From: Erythrobacter litoralis | Lineage (GTDB): Bacteria > Pseudomonadota > Alphaproteobacteria > Sphingomonadales > Sphingomonadaceae | Direction of reading: 5' to 3' | Assembly: GCF_001719165.1 (NCBI RefSeq) | Contig: NZ_CP017057.1 | Coordinates: 1,860,001 to 1,924,000 of the forward strand | Length of the DNA stretch: 64,000 nucleotides | The notes under the pieces: model-generated | The model's database searches: none | The model's input: only the letters and a program-made list of their open reading frames with translations | Told to the model about the DNA's origin: nothing | Shown: piece after piece, positions 28,125-35,471 of the stretch | Layout of the letters: the number at the start of each line of letters is the position of its first letter | Position numbering within the stretch: position 1 is the stretch's first letter | Made by a program: the position numbers and the translations under genes

Positions 28125-28514
28125 TCATGTTTTCGCGCGCAGGTCCTCGTAGACCAGGCGCGCAGTATAGGTTCCCGGCACGGCCGCACCGCTCGCGTCG
28201 TGGGCGGGTTCGAACGTGTGATGCTCGACCAGTACCTCGCACAGCATCTGGTTGACGTAGTTCTTGCGAAACTCGTTCACGAGCTTGCACCCCGTGACCT
28301 TGCCCGCCTCGTCGACCGAAAGCGTGTATCCGACCGCAGCCCGCCAGATGCGCAGGCGCTTGGATGTCTTGAGGAACTCCTGCTCGCCGTCGAATGCGAC
28401 GAGGCGTACCGGCGTCGCTCCATCGGCATGCTCGACCCCGGCGTCCTGTGCGAAGGCGGGGGGCGAAAGCAGGATGGCAGCGGCAGCAGCCGCGAAAAGG
28501 GGGCGCAGGGTCAT
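28125..28514 (-). CDS. Periplasmic TonB-C-terminal-like protein, copy 2
   Basis: 129 residues from MTLRPLFAAAAAA, an Ala-rich signal peptide cleaved near AFAQD; an ATG ten codons earlier is possible. The body aligns with copy 1 throughout (LVAFDG, VGYTLSVDEAGKVTGCKL, MLCEVLVEHHTFEPAHDASG, YTARLVY), including both Cys. The two genes are 69 bases apart, an evident tandem duplication that has since diverged. Function unknown. Confidence 0.75.
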   Translation of the reverse strand: MTLRPLFAAAAAAILLSPPAFAQDAGVEHADGATPVRLVAFDGEQEFLKTSKRLRIWRAAVGYTLSVDEAGKVTGCKLVNEFRKNYVNQMLCEVLVEHHTFEPAHDASGAAVPGTYTARLVYEDLRAKT

Positions 28515-28707
28515 GGGAGAAGTCCGTCTGAAAGTGTGCGACATGTTGCGCCAAGCCTAAAGGCAGATTCCCGCCGCGCAATCCGAATTGACCGAGGCGC
28601 CGAATTCGCAAGATTCGGCAATCATCGTATCTCTTCGAATAACTTCCCGCCGGTAGCATGCATTTATGCATCGGGCGCGTGGAATATATTACGCGTCGGA
28701 AAACCTA

Positions 28708-30240
28708 TCAGGCCAGTCCCGCCGCCTTCATCAGCGCGGTCGTCGACGGGTCGAAATCGCCCTCCCCCGCGTCGATCCGCTTGGCGAGCGCCTTGCCGAG
28801 TTCGACACCGAACTGGTCGAAAGGATTGATCCGCATCAGCACGGCATTGGCGAAGGTCCGGTGTTCGTGAAAGGCGATCAGTGCGCCGAGCGTGGCAGCG
28901 TCGATATCGTCCACAAGGATCATCGCGCTCGGCCGGTCGCCGGGATAACAGCGCGCCGGATCGTCCGCCTCGCTTCCGGCCATCAGCGCCGCTCCCTGCG
29001 CGAGGCAGTTCATCAGCAGTGAGCGGTGATGCGCAGGATCGAGCAGGTCGCCCGGCGCGATCGAGGCGATGAAATCGACCGGCACGAGATGCGTGCCCTG
29101 GTGGAGCAGCTGGAACACGGCATGCTGCGCATCTGTCCCCACCCCGCCCCATGTCACTGCCGCGGTCGGGCGCTCCACGGGTTCGCCATCGACAGTGACC
29201 CGTTTGCCGTTCGATTCCATTTCGAGCTGCTGGAGATAATCGGGCAGGAGCGCGAGGCGTTCGTCATAGGCGAAGACGGCGCGCGTCTGACACCCCCTCA
29301 GGCGCGCATAATACTGGTCGGCAAAGGCGGCGAGCAGCGGGGCGTTGGCGCGCCCATCGCTTGTCCGGAAATGGTCGTCCATTGCCTTCGCCCCGGCCAG
29401 CAGCGCGCGGAAATCGTCCATCCCGCAGGCGAGCGCGACCGGAAAGCCGATCGAGGACCAGATCGAATAGCGACCGCCCACGCTTTCAGGGAAAGGCAGG
29501 ATGCGGGTTTCATCCACGCCCCATTCGACCGCCACTTCCGGGTTCGCGGTGAGTGCGATGACCCGGCCATAGGGATCGGAGACGCCCCTTTCCCCCAGCC
29601 ATTTGAGCGCGCTCGCAGCATTGGTCATCGTCTCGGTCGTGGTAAATGTCTTTGAAGCGATGGCGACAAGCGTCGTCGCCGGATCGCAGGCGGCAAAGGC
29701 CTGTTCGAGCGCGAGCCCGTCTATGTTCGAGACGACATGGACATCGACCCGGGCCCCGTCGCGGGTCAGCGCATCGACCGCCATCGCCGGGCCGAGGGCC
29801 GACCCGCCAATGCCGATATGGATGAGGTGTTTGACCTCGCCCAGCGCGTCGTCATGGATCGCCCCTGCCAGCATGCCCATCCGCGCGAGCAGCGCTCCGG
29901 CTTCCTCGACTTCGGGTTCCGGCCCGCTCCCGCGCATCGCGCCGTGATTGGCGGCGCGCCCCTCGGTCGGGTTGACGATCCCGCCCGAAAACAGCGCCTC
30001 GCGCATGCGAGGGAAATCGCACGCTTCGGCGAGATCCTCGAATGCGCCGAGCGCTTCGTCGTCGAGATGCGTCTTCGACCAGTCGAGCAGCATGCCGACA
30101 TCGCCGAGTTCGCCCAGCCGGAATTCGAGCCGCCGCGACAGCTTCGCCGCCCGCTCCGGATCGTTCGCGAACAGCGTTTCGAGCGTGGCGGGCTGGAGCG
30201 CGTCGAGACGCTCCCATGCGGCGGATATCGGATCACTCAT
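28708..30240 (-). CDS. pgi: Glucose-6-phosphate isomerase
   Basis: 510 residues, within the usual range. It interconverts glucose- and fructose-6-phosphate. Signature segments are HIGIGGSALGPAMAVDAL, ASKTFTTTETM (phosphate site), FPESVGGRYSIWSSIGFP (PGI signature 1), and the C-terminal NPFDQFGVELGKALAKRI (signature 2). It diverges from lepB. The last part of the intergenic 28515-28707 holds no recognisable gene. Confidence 0.97.
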   Translation of the reverse strand: MSDPISAAWERLDALQPATLETLFANDPERAAKLSRRLEFRLGELGDVGMLLDWSKTHLDDEALGAFEDLAEACDFPRMREALFSGGIVNPTEGRAANHGAMRGSGPEPEVEEAGALLARMGMLAGAIHDDALGEVKHLIHIGIGGSALGPAMAVDALTRDGARVDVHVVSNIDGLALEQAFAACDPATTLVAIASKTFTTTETMTNAASALKWLGERGVSDPYGRVIALTANPEVAVEWGVDETRILPFPESVGGRYSIWSSIGFPVALACGMDDFRALLAGAKAMDDHFRTSDGRANAPLLAAFADQYYARLRGCQTRAVFAYDERLALLPDYLQQLEMESNGKRVTVDGEPVERPTAAVTWGGVGTDAQHAVFQLLHQGTHLVPVDFIASIAPGDLLDPAHHRSLLMNCLAQGAALMAGSEADDPARCYPGDRPSAMILVDDIDAATLGALIAFHEHRTFANAVLMRINPFDQFGVELGKALAKRIDAGEGDFDPSTTALMKAAGLA

Positions 30241-30290
30241 ACGGCAAACCCCTTGGCGCTTTGGACGGGGTGCGAGTAAGGGGACTGGCG

Positions 30291-31130
30291 ATGGATGTTA
30301 AGACCCAAACCGTGCCCGAGGCCCCGGCGCAAGCCGAGGAGAGCCGGGAAAAGGACGAAAGCTGGTTCGGCTTTGCCCGGTTCCTGGTGCTGGTGCTGCT
30401 GGCCGTGGTGGCCTTTCGCACGCTGGTCTTCTCGCCCTTCTCGATCCCGTCGGAAAGCATGCTGCCCCGCCTCGTCAACGGCGATTACCTGCTGGCGGCG
30501 AAATGGCCCTATGGCTGGTCGCGCCACTCGCTGCCCTTTGACGCCCCGCTGATGGAAGGCCGCGTGCTGGCAAGCATGCCCGAGCGCGGCGACATCGTGA
30601 TCTTCAAGCATCCGCTCGACAGTTCGGACTATATCAAGCGCGTCATCGGCCTGCCTGGCGATACGGTCGGGGTGATCGGCGGGCAGATCGTGCTGAACGG
30701 CGAACTGGTCCCGCGCGCGGCACTGGCTGATTTCGAAATCGCGGTCTCGCCCAACACGACCTGCGCCTGGGGCGGCAACCGGATCATCCGCGCGGACGGC
30801 AGCGCGGTGTGCGCCTATACCCGCTTTCGCGAGACGCTGCCGGGCGGGCGGCAGTACGAAGTGCTCGATTTCGGGCTCACCGGGGCCGACAGCATGCTCC
30901 CCGTCACTGTACCGGGGGGGCACATGTTCGTGATGGGCGACAACCGCGACAATTCGCGCGACAGCCGCTTTCCCGCCAGTGTCGGCGACGCGGTCGGGCT
31001 CGTGCCGCTCGAAAACCTCGTCGGCGAGGCGAGCGTCATCATGTGGTCGACCGATGGCAGCGCCGAATGGTTGAAGCCCTGGACCTGGTTCACGGCGGCG
31101 CGCTGGGACCGGATCGGAAAACGCCTGTGA
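30291..31130 (+). CDS. lepB: Signal peptidase I
   Basis: 279 residues starting at ATG 30291 after GGGGA. One N-terminal TM helix (FLVLVLLAVVAFRTLVF), then the catalytic Ser56 in PSESMLP and Lys116 in SSDYIKRVIGLPGD, and box E GDNRDNSRDSR. It removes signal peptides on the periplasmic face. A loop with two Cys (TTCAWGG...AVCAY) is inserted before box E. It overlaps rnc by four bases (GTGA). Confidence 0.96.
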   Translation: MDVKTQTVPEAPAQAEESREKDESWFGFARFLVLVLLAVVAFRTLVFSPFSIPSESMLPRLVNGDYLLAAKWPYGWSRHSLPFDAPLMEGRVLASMPERGDIVIFKHPLDSSDYIKRVIGLPGDTVGVIGGQIVLNGELVPRAALADFEIAVSPNTTCAWGGNRIIRADGSAVCAYTRFRETLPGGRQYEVLDFGLTGADSMLPVTVPGGHMFVMGDNRDNSRDSRFPASVGDAVGLVPLENLVGEASVIMWSTDGSAEWLKPWTWFTAARWDRIGKRL

Positions 31131-31837
31131 GCGGCCCGGGCGACCTTGCCGCCGGCACGCGCGACTGGCTGGTCGAAGCGGGCTTCGACATCAAGGAGGA
31201 GCGCGTCTGGCTCGAAGCGCTCACCCATGGCAGCTTCAACGGCAGCAATCCCGGCGCGGGGTCCGGTGGGCGCGAGCTGGATTACCAGCGGCTCGAGTTC
31301 CTGGGCGACCGCGTACTTGGCCTTGCGGTGGCGAGCTGGCTCTACCATGCCCATGACGCGCCCGAGGGGAGACTTTCGCAGCGTCTCAACGCGCTGGTGA
31401 GCGGGCGGACCTGCGCCCGGATCGCCCGCGCTCTCGGCGTTCCCGAACATATCCGGCTCGGCAAGCAGGCGCGTGAGGATGGCGGGGCGGACAGCGACAA
31501 GATCCTCGGCGATGCGATGGAAGCGCTGATCGGGGCGAATTTCGTCGAAAACGGCTTCGACCATACGAAGGCCATCATCTACCGCCTGTGGGACGGCGAA
31601 CTCGCGGGCGATGCGGGCAAGGCCAAGCATCCCAAGAGCGCGCTGCAGGAATGGGCCGCGGGCAATCGTCGGGCCATGCCGAGCTATCAGGTGACCGACC
31701 GCAGCGGCCCCGACCACGCGGCACGTTTCACCGTCGAAGTCACCATCCCCAGCGTCGGCAGCGCCGAGGCGACAGCATCGAGCAAGGGCGAGGCCGAACG
31801 GCTCGCCGCGCAGAAATTCCTGGAGCAATACGGATGA
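31127..31837 (+). CDS. rnc: Ribonuclease III
   Basis: 236 residues from a GTG overlapping the lepB stop. The RNase III signature LEFLGDRVLGLAVA and the second Mg-binding DAMEALIGA are present in the nuclease domain (~15-150), followed by a double-strand RNA-binding domain (HPKSALQEWA...ASSKGEAERLAAQKFL). It processes rRNA and regulatory duplexes. Its stop overlaps a tiny ORF (ATGA). Confidence 0.96.
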   Translation: MSGPGDLAAGTRDWLVEAGFDIKEERVWLEALTHGSFNGSNPGAGSGGRELDYQRLEFLGDRVLGLAVASWLYHAHDAPEGRLSQRLNALVSGRTCARIARALGVPEHIRLGKQAREDGGADSDKILGDAMEALIGANFVENGFDHTKAIIYRLWDGELAGDAGKAKHPKSALQEWAAGNRRAMPSYQVTDRSGPDHAARFTVEVTIPSVGSAEATASSKGEAERLAAQKFLEQYG

Positions 31838-31947
31838 GCAAAGCGCCACCACCCCCCGAAACCGTAAGGTTTCAAAAGGCCAAGCGGCCGCCCGCAGCCG
31901 GTCCGCAGCGCAGCGGAGGAAACAGCGGCGAGGAGGTCATGCAATGA
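31834..31947 (+). CDS. 37-residue basic ORF linking rnc and era
   Basis: Starts at ATG 31834 overlapping the rnc stop (ATGA) and ends at TGA 31945-31947 overlapping the era start (ATGA). The peptide is Pro/Arg/Lys/Gly-rich (MSKAPPPPETVRFQKAKRPP, then a short Gly/Ser tail) with no hydrophobic part. The era ribosome site (GAGGAGG) is inside it. It could be a real small RNA-binding-like protein or only a coupling ORF that carries ribosomes from rnc to era. Confidence 0.5.
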   Translation: MSKAPPPPETVRFQKAKRPPAAGPQRSGGNSGEEVMQ

Positions 31948-32852
31948 CCGAACAAAGATGCGGCGTCGTGGCCGTGATCGGCGCGCCGAACGCGGGCAAG
32001 TCGACCCTCGTCAACCAATTGGTCGGCCAGAAGGTCGCAATCACCAGCGCCAAGGCGCAGACGACGCGCGCGCGGATGCTCGGCATCGCGCTGCATGGGC
32101 CCCAGAAACCGACGACGCAGATGATCCTCGTCGACACGCCCGGCATCTTCGCGCCGCGCCGTCGCCTCGACCGGGCAATGGTTAGCGCGGCGTGGGAGGG
32201 CGCGGAAAGCGCCGATGCGATCGTGCTGCTGGTCGATCCGTTCAAGCAGCGGCGGCATGAACTTGAGCCCCTGCTCGAGGCGCTGGCCGGACGGCCCGAA
32301 CGTAAAATCCTCGTGCTCAACAAAGTCGATATCTCGAAGAAGGAGCCGCTGCTCGCGCTGGCGCAGGAGCTTTCGCAAAAGGTCGATTTCGCCGAAATTT
32401 TCTTCATCTCCGCGCTCAACGGCGAAGGCGTTGGCGAGATGAAGGACGCGCTCGCGGCGCTGATGCCGGACGGCCCGTGGATGTATCCGGAGGACCAGGT
32501 CTCCGATGCGTCCGAACGCCTACTCGCGGCGGAAATCACGCGCGAACAGCTCTACCGCCAGCTGCACGAGGAACTGCCCTATGACAGCGCGGTGCGGCCT
32601 GAACTCTACCAGCACCGCCCCGACGGCAGTCTCGAGATCCACCAGCAGATCGTGGTCGCCCGCGAAAGCCAGCGCCCGATCGTGCTGGGCAAGGGCGGCC
32701 AGCGGATCAAGGCGATCGGCGAGGCGGCGCGGACGGAACTGGCGGAACTGCTGGGTATCAAGGTCCACCTGTTCCTGCACGTGAAGGTGCTGGAGAACTG
32801 GAGCGAGGACAAGGAGCTGTTCGAGGAAATGGGGCTCGACTGGGTGAAGTAG
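31944..32852 (+). CDS. era: GTPase Era
   Basis: 302 residues. The G domain has GAPNAGKST (G1), the switch T, DTPG (G3), and NKVD (G4). The C-terminal KH domain contains VVARESQRPIVLGKGGQRIKAIG. It binds the 3' end of 16S rRNA in 30S maturation. It is the end of the lepB-rnc-orf37-era chain, where coupling with RNase III fits its ribosome role. Confidence 0.97.
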   Translation: MTEQRCGVVAVIGAPNAGKSTLVNQLVGQKVAITSAKAQTTRARMLGIALHGPQKPTTQMILVDTPGIFAPRRRLDRAMVSAAWEGAESADAIVLLVDPFKQRRHELEPLLEALAGRPERKILVLNKVDISKKEPLLALAQELSQKVDFAEIFFISALNGEGVGEMKDALAALMPDGPWMYPEDQVSDASERLLAAEITREQLYRQLHEELPYDSAVRPELYQHRPDGSLEIHQQIVVARESQRPIVLGKGGQRIKAIGEAARTELAELLGIKVHLFLHVKVLENWSEDKELFEEMGLDWVK

Positions 32853-33004
32853 ACCTTTCGGGCAAACCGCTTCTGCGAGCGTCTGCTAAGGGCGATGCCG
32901 GGAAAAAAGCGGTCATTCCGCTAACGACCCAAGGCCGACATTTGTCGTCTCGTGCACCGCAAGCGATTGTGGTAGTCTTAACTGGACAGAAATAGGGGGA
33001 AACA

Positions 33005-33406
33005 TTGAAGGGCTACTGCAACAATATCGAGAAGCAGACGCTTGAGAACGACGATTTTCGCCGTGTTCTCTATACCGGCAAAAACCTCCAACTTGTCTTG
33101 ATGACCTTACCCCCAGGGTGTGACATCGGCGCGGAGGTTCACCCTGACCGCGACCAGTTCTTCCGGATTGAGGAAGGTGACGGTGTCATCGAGATCGACG
33201 GCGTTGCCAATCCGGTCGAAGATGACTTCGCAGTCATTGTCCCTGCCGGCGCCCGCCACAACGTGATCAACAACAGCTCGGAGCCACTGCGGCTATACAC
33301 CATCTACGGACCTCCCGAGCACCTGGACGGAATCGTCCACGCAACCAAGGAGGAAGCGGAAGCGCGTCATCGAGACGAGGAATGGGACGGCCAGGCAACC
33401 GAGTAA
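33005..33406 (+). CDS. Cupin-domain protein
   Basis: 133 residues from TTG 33005 after AGGGGGAA. Cupin motif 1 is spread over PPGCDIGAEVHPDRDQFFRIEEGDGVIEIDG and motif 2 over VPAGARHNVINNSSEP; the His/Glu/His ligands are visible, so it may bind a metal. Ligand unknown. It belongs to a locally lower-GC trio with the next two genes. Small cupins with such tails are common near stress genes. Confidence 0.8.
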   Translation: MKGYCNNIEKQTLENDDFRRVLYTGKNLQLVLMTLPPGCDIGAEVHPDRDQFFRIEEGDGVIEIDGVANPVEDDFAVIVPAGARHNVINNSSEPLRLYTIYGPPEHLDGIVHATKEEAEARHRDEEWDGQATE

Positions 33407-33466
33407 GCTACTCCGCCTTAGCCGGACCGCACGTAATCCGAAGAAGCAGCGAATGGAGAGAGGCAA

Positions 33467-34027
33467 ATGACGAGTGCCAGCAATTCAACCCTGATCAGGG
33501 AAGCGGTCGCCTATTTCGACAGCGGGGAAGATCTCGAAGCTGCAATCGACGAGCTATTGCGCTCCGGCTTCAATCGAGCAGAAATCAGCCTGCTAGCATC
33601 AGATAAGGCAGTTACCGACCACTTGGGCCACAAATACCACAAAGTGTCAGAACTTGAGGACGACCCCGCAGTTCCGAGAACTTTCTACGTTCCGACCGAG
33701 TCTATCGGTGGAGCAGAAGGAGCACTAATCGCGACACCACTCTATCTCGCGGCTCTATCAGCGATTGGCGGCATCGTGGCGTCGGGTGGTTCCCTGCTCG
33801 CAATAATCGTGGGAGCAGTGGCTGCGAGCGGCGCCGGTGGTGCGCTCGGCACCGCGTTGGCGAAGCTCGTCGGAGAACATCACGCCAAACATCTCCAAGA
33901 TCAGCTCGATCATGGTGGTCTACTGCTTTGGGTCCGGACGTGGGACAGTTCTGATGAGGAGCGTGCCGCAGCAATTCTTAGCAAGCATTCCGGTCATGAT
34001 GTCCACCTGCATGGCTCGAAGGATTGA
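33467..34027 (+). CDS. YflT-like (heat/stress) domain protein with glycine-rich membrane segments
   Basis: 186 residues after GAGAGGCAA. The N-terminal part (TLIREAVAYFDSGEDLEAAIDELLRSGF...ISLLAS) resembles the YflT/general-stress-17M domain. Two hydrophobic, Gly/Ala-rich segments (LYLAALSAIGGIVASGGSLLAIIVGAVAASGAGGALG, about 92-130) may insert in membrane. The tail ends with HDVHLHGSKD. The family is stress-linked in Bacillus, but its biochemical role is unknown. The next gene starts directly at its stop. Confidence 0.7.
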   Translation: MTSASNSTLIREAVAYFDSGEDLEAAIDELLRSGFNRAEISLLASDKAVTDHLGHKYHKVSELEDDPAVPRTFYVPTESIGGAEGALIATPLYLAALSAIGGIVASGGSLLAIIVGAVAASGAGGALGTALAKLVGEHHAKHLQDQLDHGGLLLWVRTWDSSDEERAAAILSKHSGHDVHLHGSKD

Positions 34028-34285
34028 GTGGTGCGAAGGACTCTCACGATAGTCTCCCGGGTAGTCGGGCTGCTGGGTGCCGCTAGTCTTATCCGTCGGA
34101 CTTTCGCTTCAAAGGCGCCAAGGCGAAATGCTGCGTATGCGGAGAAGCAACCGCATGACAGCTATTCTGACATACGTGATGCAGGTCCAGAGGCGATGCG
34201 AGACCCATCTCCGCGTGACTGGACAGAGACCGATGAAGATGGGGATGAGAGCTTTCCTGCGAGTGACCCTCCAGGCGGATACTAG
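34028..34285 (+). CDS. Small stress-associated-type protein with FPASDPPG tail
   Basis: 85 residues from GTG directly after the previous stop. A short basic, mildly hydrophobic N-terminus is followed by an acidic C-terminus ending DESFPASDPPGGY. The FPASDPP motif recurs at the end of many short alphaproteobacterial proteins of unknown function. No catalytic motif is seen. It is probably cotranscribed with the YflT-like gene. Confidence 0.6.
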   Translation: MVRRTLTIVSRVVGLLGAASLIRRTFASKAPRRNAAYAEKQPHDSYSDIRDAGPEAMRDPSPRDWTETDEDGDESFPASDPPGGY

Positions 34286-34370
34286 CAAACGTCCGCTTTC
34301 CACCCATTCCCGGTCATAACGCGGCTAGCGGTTATCGCCCGAAAGCCGACATACGCCTGACCCGCGAGCC

Positions 34371-34937
34371 TCACCCCCGCCCGAGCTGCTCCAGCTTGGC
34401 CTTCAGCGCGGCTTCGTCGAAGGGCTTGACGATGTAGTCGTCCGCGCCCGCCTTGATGCCTTCGTGGATGTCGGTCGCATCGCCCTTGGAGGTGCAGAAG
34501 ACGATCACCGGGGGTTTCGGCGTCGGGATCGCCCGCAGCTGGCGGACGAATTCTAGCCCGTCCATTTCCGGCATGTTCCAGTCGGTCAGCACCAGAGCGG
34601 GCATCGCCTTCTTGCAGCGGGCGAGCGCCTCTATCCCGTCCTGCGCCTCAAGCGGTACGTAGCCGAGGCTCTTTGCGATCTTGGTCGCGACCTTGCGGAT
34701 CACGCGGCTGTCATCGACGATCAGGCAGGCCTTCGCCTGGGCCTGCGCGCCTTCGGTCGGGGAGCCGTCGCGCATCGCCTTCGCCGCCCGCACGATCGCG
34801 TCGGTGTCGCTCGTATCGGCACGGCCCGCCGCCCCGTGCGATGCAGACGCGTCGACCACGTCGGCACCTTGCGCGGCCACATCATCAGGAGTTTCGACCG
34901 GGTGCGTATCCTCCGCCTCGGCAAGCTTTTCGGCCAA
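34371..34937 (-). CDS. CheY-like single-domain response regulator with acidic N-terminal extension
   Basis: 188 residues if started at TTG 34937. The receiver domain spans ~70-187: DDS (75-77), phospho-acceptor Asp119 in LTDWNMPEMDG, Thr/Ser in FCTSKGD, Lys171 in VKPFD. The first 65 residues are a disordered, Asp/Ala-rich extension. The frame stays open upstream to a CTG that overlaps the stop of the preceding gene, so the true start may be earlier (for example ATT 34997). It probably acts in chemotaxis or stalk-type signalling; no kinase is adjacent. Confidence 0.85.
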   Translation of the reverse strand: MAEKLAEAEDTHPVETPDDVAAQGADVVDASASHGAAGRADTSDTDAIVRAAKAMRDGSPTEGAQAQAKACLIVDDSRVIRKVATKIAKSLGYVPLEAQDGIEALARCKKAMPALVLTDWNMPEMDGLEFVRQLRAIPTPKPPVIVFCTSKGDATDIHEGIKAGADDYIVKPFDEAALKAKLEQLGRG

Positions 34938-34984
34938 GGTCTTGCCGCCCTGGCGATTGCGGTGCGGCCCGGTGTTGCGCTTGA

Positions 34985-35359
34985 TCAGATTTTGAATGGC
35001 TCGAGCTCCCCTGCATGCGCGACCCCGCGCTGGCCCCCGTGCTGGCCCCCGTGTTGGCCCCCGTGTTGGCCCCCGTGTTGGGCCCCGCCTTGACCAAAGC
35101 CGGTTTCGTATTCCTCAAGGCCGGGTTCGTACGAACCGCCCTCGCCCCCGCCTTCGCCGGGCGTCATGCGGACATGGAGGTAGGGCATCCAGACATCGCC
35201 GAATTCGGCCTTCTGATACCATACGTCGAGCACGTCGTAACTCGCCCACATGCCGTCGGGTTCGCGCAGGCGAATGCCCTCGCCGATCCGCGGTACCGCT
35301 GCAAAGCGGATGCGCGTCTGGGTCTGGTGAGTCTCGTTCTGGACTTCGATCTCGATCAC
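34985..35359 (-). CDS. Uncharacterised protein with GQHGG repeat tail
   Basis: 124 residues from GTG 35359 after CAGGGG; the frame is open further upstream only as antisense to topA. The body (VIEIEVQNETHQTQTRIRFAAVPRIGEGIRL...WASYDVLDVWYQ) is beta-rich and PilZ- or SH3-like in feel, but I cannot assign a family. The tail is Gly/Glu-rich, then Q-H-G-G repeated four times, encoded by a 12-bp tandem repeat. The His-rich tail might bind metal. Confidence 0.65.
   Translation of the reverse strand: MIEIEVQNETHQTQTRIRFAAVPRIGEGIRLREPDGMWASYDVLDVWYQKAEFGDVWMPYLHVRMTPGEGGGEGGSYEPGLEEYETGFGQGGAQHGGQHGGQHGGQHGGQRGVAHAGELEPFKI
35031..35090. repeat. 12-bp tandem repeat (tggcccccgtgt), about five copies
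   Basis: Units at 35031, 35043, 35055, 35067 (near-identical) and a degenerate one at 35079. Encodes Gly-Gln-His-Gly on the minus strand in the coding region above. Copy number is likely variable between strains. Confidence 0.85.
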
Positions 35360-35471
35360 GTTCGCGGCCCCTGAAACATGGCCTCGGGTGATAGGGAACA
35401 ATGCTTGACGATTTACCAACGCGCGAAAGGATGCCGGATGCTTCCCCTTCAACCCTTCGCGCGCGGGGGTG

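Noticed and set aside
28640..28680. atgcat-rich inverted repeat after pgi as a terminator
   Set aside because: Short, AT-based and not followed by a T tract on the relevant strand.
31144..31400. Alternative-frame ORFs within rnc and era
   Set aside because: Shadow frames of motif-rich genes; only the 31834-31947 ORF has independent start/stop couplings.
32853..33004. EcfG promoter before the cupin gene (ggaaaa near 32900)
   Set aside because: GGAAA rather than GGAAC and no properly spaced CGTT; not defensible.
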